Counted from the first letter of the stretch, positions 1 through 5,422 are shown. The stretch: DNA of 5,492 nucleotides from Syntrophaceae bacterium CG2_30_49_12 (GCA_001873675.1 MNZP01000110.1:15401-20892), one strand, 5' to 3'. A program made the numbers and translations. The notes: generated by a model not told the origin, from the letters alone.

Positions 1-429
1 GGGATCGAGATTCATTGATGTAATCCACCGTTCCAAAAGTACTCCGCCAGGTTTCCACATCTCCATCGTCTCCCGTTCCGAAACCCAGGCCTTGATCCTT
101 ATCCCATGCTGCCGGAGTATCTGCCAGACCTCTTCACTTTTACGTTTATCGCAGTACACCATCATGACAGCCTCCGCCAGACCGAGGTTCGCAGAAGGGT
201 TACGATCATATTTGATACAGGGTATGGCCTCCTCTTCTACGTACCGGTCAAGTTTTCGGGCCAATTCATCAAGCTGGGGTCTTTCCCCCAAGAAAATCCA
301 CTTCCCCCAGTATTGAAGAACATCACCGTTGGTGAGCTCCCGTCCCTCATATACCGTGTACTTCTTGCCCTCGAATATTTTGGGGTGGAAGACAAAGATA
401 AAATGGGACTCCGGTTTATCTACAATCAT
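1..429 (-). CDS. Unrecognised protein, 3' end beyond window (partial)
   Basis: An open frame of 143 codons starts at ATG 429-427 and is still open at base 1, so the C-terminus is outside the window. A TAA lies in frame just upstream (438-436), so this ATG is the only reasonable start. It follows the MoaD-like gene by 9 bases, and a GGGGGTGA stretch overlapping that gene's stop can serve as ribosome binding site. The protein begins MIVDKPESHFIFVFHPK and is soluble-looking, with no signal peptide or membrane segment. Visible landmarks are YWGKWIFLGE (about residues 41-50), a helix-like LDELARKLDRYVEEE, then AEAVMMVYCDKRKSEEVW and HGIRIKAWVSE. The GKW, VMMVYC and GIRIK order faintly recalls bacterial and archaeal proteins annotated as putative phosphothreonine lyase domain (DUF1917/Bles03-like). 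That is from memory and weak, so I give no function. The reading frame itself is well supported by position, strand and lack of stops. Confidence 0.8.
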   Translation of the reverse strand, partial: MIVDKPESHFIFVFHPKIFEGKKYTVYEGRELTNGDVLQYWGKWIFLGERPQLDELARKLDRYVEEEAIPCIKYDRNPSANLGLAEAVMMVYCDKRKSEEVWQILRQHGIRIKAWVSERETMEMWKPGGVLLERWITSMNLDP

Positions 430-438
430 CTTTTTTTA

Positions 439-714
439 TCACCCCCCGGCCGCAAAAGGAATAATGCTTACTTCATCGCCATCCTTCACAGGGGTGGCCA
501 GCCCGTCCAGTGATCGGAGATTCTGTCCGTCAAGAAAGATCATAATAGAACTACTAATTTCTCCCTTTTCATCAACCATCCTGCGTCTAAAGCCGGGGAA
601 TTTACTGTCAAGATCATCAATGCACTCCCCTATGGTTTTCCCCTCACAGGTGGCCTGATCGGAACCACCGAACCAATCTTTCAATGAACCTGGAATTATT
701 ATCGTAATGCTCAT
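439..714 (-). CDS. MoaD/ThiS family beta-grasp sulfur-carrier-like protein
   Basis: The 91-residue product has the size and pattern of the ubiquitin-like MoaD/ThiS family. It starts with a beta strand (MSITIIIPGSLKDWFGG), has a helix (TIGECIDDLDSKFP) and an IMIFLDGQNLRSL strand, and ends KDGDEVSIIPFAAGG. The exposed C-terminal Gly-Gly is the residue pair that is adenylated and thiocarboxylated in MoaD and ThiS, or conjugated to lysines in archaeal SAMPs. ATG 714 is 3 bases after the lipoprotein stop, so the two are probably translationally coupled. No molybdopterin or thiamine genes lie in the window, and the neighbours are lipid transport genes, so assignment to a specific pathway (moaD versus thiS) is not justified. 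A role as sulfur carrier for a nearby enzyme, or as a protein modifier, is inference. The family call is firm and the role is open. Confidence 0.88.
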   Translation of the reverse strand: MSITIIIPGSLKDWFGGSDQATCEGKTIGECIDDLDSKFPGFRRRMVDEKGEISSSIMIFLDGQNLRSLDGLATPVKDGDEVSIIPFAAGG

Positions 715-717
715 TAT

Positions 718-1380
718 TTAATCTTTTATAAGCTGGATTCTCTTTTGAACATTGGCCGCCTTTTCCATTTCTTTCTCCGCTTCGTAAAAGGACTGAAGCT
801 TTTCGAGATAGGCCACAAGGGCCTTCTTCCACCCGTTCTCCGAAGCCGTATCGGCAGCGGCCTTCAAAATCATCTCAGGACACCTGTGATGTCGCACAAG
901 CAAACCGGTGGCAATGAGTTTCGAGAGGGGGTCTTTTATGCTGGTAATTTCCCGTTTCATATCCTCTTCCCCCCCATGCCTGAGAGTCTTGAGGAAATCC
1001 CTGTACTCCCCGGGAAGCAAACTTTCGTCAACCTGATCAAAGGCGCCCTTCAGAAAGTTGTAAAAGTTCCTGCTCCTGGTATCCTGTTGCACAGACTCTA
1101 TCTGTAAATAATCACGGTCATCGAAGTCCTCAAGGACGGCAACACTTACGGCATATTTGGTCAGGTAAGCCATCGCCATGGCTTTCAGATCGCCGCTTTT
1201 CTTCATCTCTTCTATAGTTTTAGAGAAGTGGAATTCGGCGATCTTAGTCTTGCCGATTAAATAGTTTTTCTTATAACTTTCCAGACGATGAAAGCTCACA
1301 TTTTTCCAGTCAGGGACAGGCTTTGATCCACACCCGAAGACTAAAATAGAAAAAGCGAATAAATATAAGAATATCTTCAT
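718..1380 (-). CDS. Predicted lipoprotein of the MCE operon, family unknown
   Basis: The 220-residue protein starts with a short lipoprotein signal: MK, a hydrophobic run to about residue 16, then VFGC with the lipidated cysteine at 17 and glycine at +2, which does not suggest inner-membrane retention by the Asp+2 rule. The mature part is charged and mostly helical. The C-terminal third (WKKALVAYLEKLQSFYEAEK and onward) looks like a TPR-type helical hairpin. ATG 1380 overlaps the MlaD stop in an ATGA, implying coupled translation. I do not recognise the family, and it does not resemble MlaC or the PqiC/ABC-auxiliary lipoproteins that often accompany MCE genes. Its place directly after MlaD suggests a periplasmic or outer-membrane-anchored partner of the transporter, which is inference from position only. 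Phenylalanine at -2 makes the lipobox slightly unusual. Confidence 0.85.
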   Translation of the reverse strand: MKIFLYLFAFSILVFGCGSKPVPDWKNVSFHRLESYKKNYLIGKTKIAEFHFSKTIEEMKKSGDLKAMAMAYLTKYAVSVAVLEDFDDRDYLQIESVQQDTRSRNFYNFLKGAFDQVDESLLPGEYRDFLKTLRHGGEEDMKREITSIKDPLSKLIATGLLVRHHRCPEMILKAAADTASENGWKKALVAYLEKLQSFYEAEKEMEKAANVQKRIQLIKD

Positions 1381-2297
1381 GGAAGTTTTATCTCAGGCTT
1401 CTCTTTAAAGGGTATTTTTCTGTTTATTTCCTTTACCAAATCATTAATGGAATTCACGGTCGTATCAATCTCGCTTCTCAATAGCTTAAGATCCGTCGTG
1501 GCCTCAGCCGTATCAGCGCTGATCTTGACGACATTATCAAGGGCGGTATCTATTTTCCCAAGTTTAACAAGCAAGTCTTCAAGGATTTTGCGCACCAGGG
1601 GGAGAAGACCCTCTTTACCGTACATCGTTTCATCCGTTTTTGCCGCCATTGTATCCACCTTTGTAAGGATGGAATCAACCCGAGCGGTGACTTGTTCGGA
1701 GTTTTTCAAAATTTCTCGCACATCTTCTTTAAGGATGGAATCAACCCCGGCGGTAATTTGCTCGGAGTTTCTTAAAATTTTTCGCACGTCGCCCTGGGGA
1801 TCAGCCAGATTTGCCGTCACTTTTTCGACATTTGCCGTTATCTTATTCACTTCTTCAAAGATCGGCTGGAGTTTCTTTATCGCCTCGTTGATATCATTGG
1901 CTCTGGCAACCTCCGGCACTTTTTCCTCTGACAACACGGGACTGCTCAAGTCATCCGTCAAAACGACGATACGGGAGGAACCGATGAAAGGTTTATAGAC
2001 GATGAACCTGCTTTTTGACCGTACCCACTTGACGTGACGTTCCGGCACCCTGATCTTTATAATAACACTTCCTTTCTCACTGAGTTCTAAGGTATGGACA
2101 ACACCTATCTTGAAACCCGAAAAAACGACCGGCATTCCCTCTGTCAGTTCTTCACCAGATTTTGACGAGAGGGTAAAGGTATGCACTTCCTCAAAGACTC
2201 CTTTTTTATAGGCTACATACCCTACGGAGCCAATGATCAAGAGTGTCGTCACGATGACAAACAACCCGACTTTGAATTCAATTTTAGTAGGCATCAT
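1377..2297 (-). CDS. mlaD: MlaD/MCE-domain lipid transport protein
   Basis: The 306-residue protein has the layout of a single-MCE-domain substrate-binding subunit. It has a short cytoplasmic start (MMPTKIEFKVG), one membrane helix at about 12-29, and an MCE domain at about 37-113 with the typical SGEELTEGMPVVFSGFKIG and VPERHVKWVRSKSRF segments. A long helical tail to the end carries repeated T-A-x-V/L units. In MlaD such domains form hexameric rings on the permease and carry phospholipids across the periplasm. The tail contains a 22-residue tandem duplication (residues 170-191 and 192-213), seen also in the DNA. Two adjacent ATGs (2297, 2294) are possible starts; AGGA just upstream suits the second slightly better. 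The start overlaps the degenerate ATPase gene by 14 bases and the stop overlaps the lipoprotein start. The long helical tail is more like PqiB, YebT and mycobacterial Mce tails than the short E. coli MlaD. Confidence 0.93.
   Translation of the reverse strand: MMPTKIEFKVGLFVIVTTLLIIGSVGYVAYKKGVFEEVHTFTLSSKSGEELTEGMPVVFSGFKIGVVHTLELSEKGSVIIKIRVPERHVKWVRSKSRFIVYKPFIGSSRIVVLTDDLSSPVLSEEKVPEVARANDINEAIKKLQPIFEEVNKITANVEKVTANLADPQGDVRKILRNSEQITAGVDSILKEDVREILKNSEQVTARVDSILTKVDTMAAKTDETMYGKEGLLPLVRKILEDLLVKLGKIDTALDNVVKISADTAEATTDLKLLRSEIDTTVNSINDLVKEINRKIPFKEKPEIKLP
1665..1790 (-). repeat. 66-bp tandem duplication inside mlaD
   Basis: Bases 1665-1724 and 1731-1790 align at a 66-base offset, with 51 of 60 positions identical by hand count. 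Because 66 is a multiple of three, the frame is kept, and the protein carries two 22-residue units starting at D170 and D192 (DVRKILRNSEQITAGVDSIL and DVREILKNSEQVTARVDSIL). A weaker third unit may be the segment with NKITANVEKVTANL at 151-164. The repeat lengthens the helical tail that follows the MCE domain. High DNA identity suggests a fairly recent duplication. Confidence 0.92.
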
Positions 2298-2709
2298 TCA
2301 TCCTATAACGCTCTTTGTTCCATGTATAGTCGAAAATATGGCACTCGTCGAACAGATCATCGCCCGTTTTTATGGCCTCGTCAATAAAGGAGGCGTCTTT
2401 AAGATCCGGTATTATCGTGAAAGGTTTGTCAATCACGATAACGGCATCTGCAACCATCGCGGCCCTCAAGAGCATCACACAAAATCGTTCTCTGTTAGTT
2501 AAAGCAGGGTTTCTTTTATATGCCGTGTTTTCCATACCATATCTTCGCAGATATGCAAAGACCAGATGTTCCGCTTCAGCTCTCGGTAGATTCTGGTGAT
2601 ACTCCTTGATCAGGGCAATATTGATCCACACATCAAGGTTCGATATGAGAGGCGCATCAAGGGAAACCAAACCTAGTCGCTGCTTGTTTTTTGCGATAAA
2701 TTCTTCCAA
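2284..2709 (-). CDS. Degenerate half-length ABC ATPase (MlaF-like remnant)
   Basis: The 141-residue product (from TTG 2709) matches the second half of an ABC nucleotide-binding domain of MlaF type, but its key motifs are broken. LGLVSLDAP (12-20) sits where the Q-loop belongs, with Gln replaced. LTNRE (70-74) stands in place of the LSGGx signature. AVIVIDKPF (89-97) is a Walker B with the aspartate kept (D94) but the catalytic glutamate changed to lysine (K95). No Walker A is present, and no room exists for one, because the permease gene ends at 2745. The open frame continues upstream of TTG to 2775, and those codons (KVYLRLFEDKDILNRELEEF) also look like the NBD segment before the Q-loop. The true start may therefore be upstream, for example ATT 2766-2764, which has GAGGTG just before it. 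It overlaps mlaD by 14 bases. It cannot hydrolyse ATP by itself. It is either a decaying gene or a non-catalytic subunit. Confidence 0.72.
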   Translation of the reverse strand: MEEFIAKNKQRLGLVSLDAPLISNLDVWINIALIKEYHQNLPRAEAEHLVFAYLRRYGMENTAYKRNPALTNRERFCVMLLRAAMVADAVIVIDKPFTIIPDLKDASFIDEAIKTGDDLFDECHIFDYTWNKERYRMNDAY

Positions 2710-2744
2710 CTCTCTGTTGAGTATATCTTTGTCTTCAAAGAGCC

Positions 2745-3539
2745 TTAAATAGACCTTGCGATTAATGTCAGCACCTCAATAATCACGATGGAAATAAAGA
2801 CCTTTACCATCCCGTTTAAGACCGAAATGGGGATACTGGTCAAATCGTCGGAAGCAGTCATACCGTATCGTATGGGAAGTAATGTAACAAAAAAACCAAA
2901 GGTGAAACATTTTAAAATGAGAATAATTATATCAGAAAAAACAATCGAAGTTAATAGAACACGGACATAAGCATCCGCACTCATCCCCAGTATCATCCCG
3001 GAGAATAATAAACCACTTGTCAAAACCACAATGGAAAAAAGGCTGCTCAATAAGATAAGTGATATCATACCATTGATGATCCTTGGTAAGAACAGGTAGT
3101 TGATGACATCAATATTAAACACTTCCAACGTTTTTAATTCCTTATTGACTTTCATCACGGCAACTTCGGTATTAATGGCAGAACCTGACCGCAGGGCAAT
3201 CAGCATTACCGTAATAAAGGGGGACATCTCTGTAACCACAAAGCCCATCAAGATGTGCCCTAAGTATCCTCCCAAACCCAAGTCCCTGATAACTTTAAAA
3301 ACGATACCGGTCAAAAGTGAACCAAAGATAACCGAAGCAGTTATAAATAAGGGTAAAATCTGGACAGAGGTAAAGTATATCTGATCGATGAGAACCGCCT
3401 TCATGGCGCTGTTGTAAGTTTTTCTGTCAAACATCCTGAAAATAATCTTAATGGCAAAGGAAATGGTATCATGTAACGATTTGATTGTACTGAGAGAGGC
3501 ATTGCCTAAACGTTCTATGGCAGCAATCATAGTTTTCAC
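2745..3539 (-). CDS. mlaE: MlaE family ABC lipid transporter permease
   Basis: The 264-residue, strongly hydrophobic protein carries the MlaE pattern: an amphipathic N-terminus, then membrane helices at about 60-84, 92-115, 148-180, 190-222 and 240-260. Family hallmarks are E104-M-S-P107, the R117-S-G-S-A-I motif, E125, MKVNKELKTLEVFNID (129-144) and LPR (151-153). MlaE dimers sit in the inner membrane beneath an MCE ring and pass lipids between membrane and periplasm. The start at GTG 3539 is not preceded by a good ribosome binding site; the in-frame ATG at 3530 (MIAAIERLG) fits the usual N-terminus of the family equally well but has no better site. The upstream side is occupied by a heptamer repeat array. 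Downstream lies the degenerate ATPase and then mlaD, an order different from the common mlaF-mlaE-mlaD. Full length and no frame defects seen. Confidence 0.93.
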   Translation of the reverse strand: MKTMIAAIERLGNASLSTIKSLHDTISFAIKIIFRMFDRKTYNSAMKAVLIDQIYFTSVQILPLFITASVIFGSLLTGIVFKVIRDLGLGGYLGHILMGFVVTEMSPFITVMLIALRSGSAINTEVAVMKVNKELKTLEVFNIDVINYLFLPRIINGMISLILLSSLFSIVVLTSGLLFSGMILGMSADAYVRVLLTSIVFSDIIILILKCFTFGFFVTLLPIRYGMTASDDLTSIPISVLNGMVKVFISIVIIEVLTLIARSI

Positions 3540-3673
3540 ACAAGACTGAAGGCTGAAGACTGTAGGCTGAAGGCTGAAGGATGAAGGCTGAAGACTGAAG
3601 ACTGAAGGCTGAAGGATGAAGGATAAGAATCGTAAGTCGGTTTCATCGCTTTAAGCAGTTTGTACTCACGCAT
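3536..3673 (-). CDS. Possible 45-codon mini-ORF spanning the heptamer array
   Basis: ATG 3673-3671 opens a 45-codon frame ending at TGA 3538-3536. AAGGA lies five to six bases before the ATG, a better site than that of the following permease gene. The first 17 codons are non-repetitive (MREYKLLKAMKPTYDSY). The rest is encoded by the 7-base repeat and reads as a degenerate seven-residue unit like SAFSLQS, because three heptamers make 21 bases. The stop overlaps the permease GTG start in GTGA, the arrangement typical of translational coupling. It may be a chance frame, the cut-off start of a lost gene, or a leader whose translation feeds ribosomes to mlaE. No homology is recognised. Confidence 0.3.
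   Translation of the reverse strand: MREYKLLKAMKPTYDSYPSSFSLQSSVFSLHPSAFSLQSSAFSLV
3544..3627. repeat. Heptanucleotide tandem array, 12 units of GGCTGAA type
   Basis: Twelve consecutive 7-base units can be read on the plus strand: GGCTGAA, GACTGAA, GGATGAA and single variants (GACTGTA, GGATAAG at the end). Unit order is mixed, so the array has diverged or recombined internally. On the minus strand, which is the direction of the operon, the unit (TTCAGCC) contains no stop codon in any frame, while the plus strand has TGA in nearly every unit. Similar short heptamer tandem repeats occur between genes in deltaproteobacteria and cyanobacteria. Confidence 0.95.
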
Positions 3674-3681
3674 GTTTTTCC

Positions 3682-3702
3682 TTTAGCCTTCAGCCTTCAG
3701 CC
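3682..3702. repeat. Inverted heptamer copies (TTCAGCC x3)
   Basis: Three heptamers in the opposite orientation (TTTAGCC, TTCAGCC, TTCAGCC) directly abut the stop codon of the phosphopantetheinyl transferase gene. With the main array they make a perfect 18-bp inverted repeat: 3563-3580 against 3687-3704, with 106 bases between. A transcript could fold into a long stem across the intergenic gap, and several shifted pairings are possible, such as 14 bp using 3602-3615. There is no T-run after the stem, so it is not a standard terminator. It may stabilise mRNA ends or lower expression of the downstream half. Confidence 0.85.
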
Positions 3703-4355
3703 TATCCACCTGAGATGAAGGCGTAAGCGGTAAACTTGCCGTCATGGCTTAGACTGATATCAATCCCGGCAGGCTTATCTTTTAAGTATACGAAGGGGGG
3801 ACCTGAGGCGCCTTCGGAACGCCGTATCTCAATTTCTTCTGGAGTCCGATTCAGAAATACCGAGAGATGTCTTCTGATAGTTTCACGCAGAAAGGCCGAT
3901 TCATATCCCACTATAGCTTTCCTGACTGGGGGAAGAAGGTCCACCTTCCAGACGACGGAATCTATTCCTCCTGAAAGATCCATGGTCCCGATACAGTGTA
4001 TGTAATCGCAGGTAATGAAGAATCTTATTTTAACTTTGCCCCACGGTGTATCAGTAATCCCAGGAATATGGCCATTTTCGAGGGGAGACCTGCCTGCCTC
4101 TTTCCAACCTTCCGGGCGGCTTACTTTATAAAGTAACGGAATGAAAGGAGCGCCGGCAATAGATTTTCTTATAATCTTATACGCCGTTTCCTTACCGGCC
4201 CATAAAGCCCAGAGCACGATATCAGGATGCGAAGATTCAAATATCTGCCTCTGTTCATCTGGAATAAAAACGCGGTTGACGAAGCGTATATTCCGGCTCT
4301 TTCCCCTCGCACCGGGATCGGTCAAGTCCACTATATCGTTGCCCACGTAAGGCAA
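3702..4355 (-). CDS. 4'-phosphopantetheinyl transferase superfamily protein
   Basis: The 217-residue protein transfers the phosphopantetheine arm from coenzyme A to a serine of a carrier protein. It shows the family motifs: VGNDIVDL at 4-11 with the metal-binding D7, WAGKETAYK at 52-60 with E56 and K60, and a C-terminal DISLSHDGKFTAYAF that matches the Sfp-type SLSH strand. Start TTG 4355 is chosen because the GNDIVDL motif must lie at the very N-terminus and because GGAGG (4369-4365) sits 9 bases upstream. GTG 4346 is an alternative. The gene thus begins 101 bases inside the acyltransferase gene, in another frame. The adjacent acyl carrier protein is the obvious substrate, so this is probably a dedicated enzyme and not the housekeeping AcpS. 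The stop codon TAG lies in the edge of the inverted heptamer repeat. Confidence 0.92.
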   Translation of the reverse strand: MPYVGNDIVDLTDPGARGKSRNIRFVNRVFIPDEQRQIFESSHPDIVLWALWAGKETAYKIIRKSIAGAPFIPLLYKVSRPEGWKEAGRSPLENGHIPGITDTPWGKVKIRFFITCDYIHCIGTMDLSGGIDSVVWKVDLLPPVRKAIVGYESAFLRETIRRHLSVFLNRTPEEIEIRRSEGASGPPFVYLKDKPAGIDISLSHDGKFTAYAFISGG

Positions 4356-5085
4356 AGTAATCTTCCTCCAGTTGCGCCAGGCGTTTTACAATCTCCTCGG
4401 CGTAGTATCGTTGCGCGCGCAGACCGCTATCTTCCGTCTTTTGGGGTGTAAGGACACTCATGAGCGCGGTAAAACGCTCACCAAACTTAGGAATTGTTCC
4501 GTAGGTATCCTGACCGTCACCCCGGAGATAAATACACATAACTTTGCAATTATCAACATCCTTGATAAAACGGCCCACGCCGTAAGAGAAATTTTCCGTA
4601 TCCACACGACCGGTACGGGAACGCCCCCCCTCCGGAAAAATCATCAGGGGCTGCTTCTTCCTTAAGATATAGGCACATTTATCGAGTGTCTTTTTCATCT
4701 GCCTGCGATCGCCGCCACGATTGACGGGAATACATTTGGCCAGATAACAGAACACCGACAGGAGGATGCTCCGCTGAAAATTGTCTCGTTCCGGTAAATT
4801 CCATGGAAGCATTCGATAATGCCTGAAGTGAGCATACAGTGGTGTAGTTGCATAAAGTAAGACAAAAGAATCAATCATCGTAAGGTGATTGGCACAGATG
4901 ATCCATGGGCCTTTGTGATTTTTGAGTTGCAGGGAAAATTCACGCCTGAGTTCCTTCAGACCCCTCACCCGGTACCTCATCACGGCAATAGCAGTGAAAT
5001 ACAGGGGACCAAAGATAAAGATTGCCATTCGACCCAGAATGTATTGAAGTTGTAGAAGCCCTCTGGTTACACCTGTTATCATCAC
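4255..5085 (-). CDS. PlsC-type 1-acyl-glycerol-3-phosphate acyltransferase family protein
   Basis: The 276-residue enzyme belongs to the lysophospholipid acyltransferase family, which moves an acyl group from acyl-ACP or acyl-CoA to a lysophosphatidate or similar acceptor at the inner membrane. Visible motifs are NHLTMIDS with catalytic H67 and D72, IPVNRGG (119-125), and FPEGGRSRTG (150-159) for phosphate binding. A hydrophobic segment at about 16-36 should hold it to the membrane. The start is GTG 5085 or the next codon ATG 5082; GGAG lies upstream, 5 bases from GTG and 8 from ATG. It follows the acyl carrier protein gene by 20 bases. The last 33 codons overlap the next gene, and that tail (DYFALRGQRYSGLDRSRCEG and onward) is outside the conserved domain and rich in Arg. 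Related proteins act in aryl polyene and other specialised lipid clusters, so the acceptor need not be a phospholipid precursor. Confidence 0.93.
   Translation of the reverse strand: MMITGVTRGLLQLQYILGRMAIFIFGPLYFTAIAVMRYRVRGLKELRREFSLQLKNHKGPWIICANHLTMIDSFVLLYATTPLYAHFRHYRMLPWNLPERDNFQRSILLSVFCYLAKCIPVNRGGDRRQMKKTLDKCAYILRKKQPLMIFPEGGRSRTGRVDTENFSYGVGRFIKDVDNCKVMCIYLRGDGQDTYGTIPKFGERFTALMSVLTPQKTEDSGLRAQRYYAEEIVKRLAQLEEDYFALRGQRYSGLDRSRCEGKEPEYTLRQPRFYSR
4365..4369 (-). promoter_or_regulatory. Ribosome binding site GGAGG inside the acyltransferase gene
   Basis: On the minus strand GGAGGAAGATTACT precedes TTG 4355, giving a full GGAGG with a 9-base spacer. It decides the start of the phosphopantetheinyl transferase and shows that the 101-base overlap is probably real and not an annotation artefact. 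Confidence 0.7.
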
Positions 5086-5105
5086 CCATTCTCCGGAATA
5101 GAATC

Positions 5106-5363
5106 TTAAGCAGTTACCTCTATTTTACCCTTTATAATCTCCAGAGCATCTCCTATGGTTCTTATTTTATCCGCCTCATCATCTTCTATACTGATGCCAA
5201 AAACGTCTTCGCATTTGATAATAACATCTACGAGACGCGCGGAATTTACCTTGAGATCATTTAAGATATGGGTATCTCTCGTAGCTTTTTCAAGCTCTTC
5301 CGGATTTTTTGTGTAAAGTCTCAAAATATTCGTGATTTCTTCATAGATTTTCTTTTCGTCCAT
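5106..5363 (-). CDS. Acyl carrier protein with atypical NSA motif
   Basis: The 85-residue acidic protein has the four-helix carrier pattern: helix I (EEITNILRLYTK), a loop ending in NDLKV, the modified serine S41, helix II (ARLVDVIIKCEDVFGI), an acidic loop (SIEDDEADK) and helix III-IV (IRTIGDALEIIKGK). The serine accepts 4'-phosphopantetheine and then carries the acyl chain. The usual DSL around it is NSA here (N40-S41-A42), so the acidic and leucine contacts seen by standard transferases are missing. ATG 5363 has AGGAGA about seven bases upstream, within GAGGAGAAAAAAGT. It is the first gene of the window's operon and lies 20 bases before the acyltransferase. Its own transferase two genes downstream suggests a dedicated carrier, not the fatty-acid synthesis AcpP. 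Confidence 0.94.
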   Translation of the reverse strand: MDEKKIYEEITNILRLYTKNPEELEKATRDTHILNDLKVNSARLVDVIIKCEDVFGISIEDDEADKIRTIGDALEIIKGKIEVTA

Positions 5364-5393
5364 ACTTTTTTCTCCTCGTAAAATTTTTTTTTA

Positions 5394-5422
5394 ATTATCC
5401 TGTGATGGACTCGTAAAAAGTC
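5394..5422 (-). promoter_or_regulatory. Weak candidate promoter before the acyl carrier protein gene
   Basis: GATAAT (5399-5394) matches a sigma70 -10 in five of six bases, and GACTTT (5422-5417) lies 17 bases upstream as a poor -35. An A/T-rich leader and the AGGAGA ribosome binding site follow. The -35 is unconvincing and the site sits in what looks like a dispersed repeat, so the operon's promoter could equally lie beyond the window. Confidence 0.22.

Noticed and set aside
106..513. 135-codon open frame on the plus strand
   Set aside because: It lies antisense to the unrecognised partial gene and the MoaD-like gene, has no recognisable domain, and is a shadow of the coding frame on the minus strand.
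1447..1998. 183-codon open frame on the plus strand
   Set aside because: It is antisense to mlaD; its Ser/Arg/Phe-rich composition is what the reverse complement of the MlaD helical tail yields.
2284..2709. Functional MlaF ATPase
   Set aside because: Walker A is absent, the signature is degenerate and the catalytic glutamate is lysine.
3544..3627. CRISPR array
   Set aside because: The units are 7 bases and contiguous, with no spacers.
3563..3704. Insertion sequence or MITE bounded by the inverted heptamers
   Set aside because: No target duplication or transposase is visible, and the inverted arms are explained by the heptamer repeats themselves.
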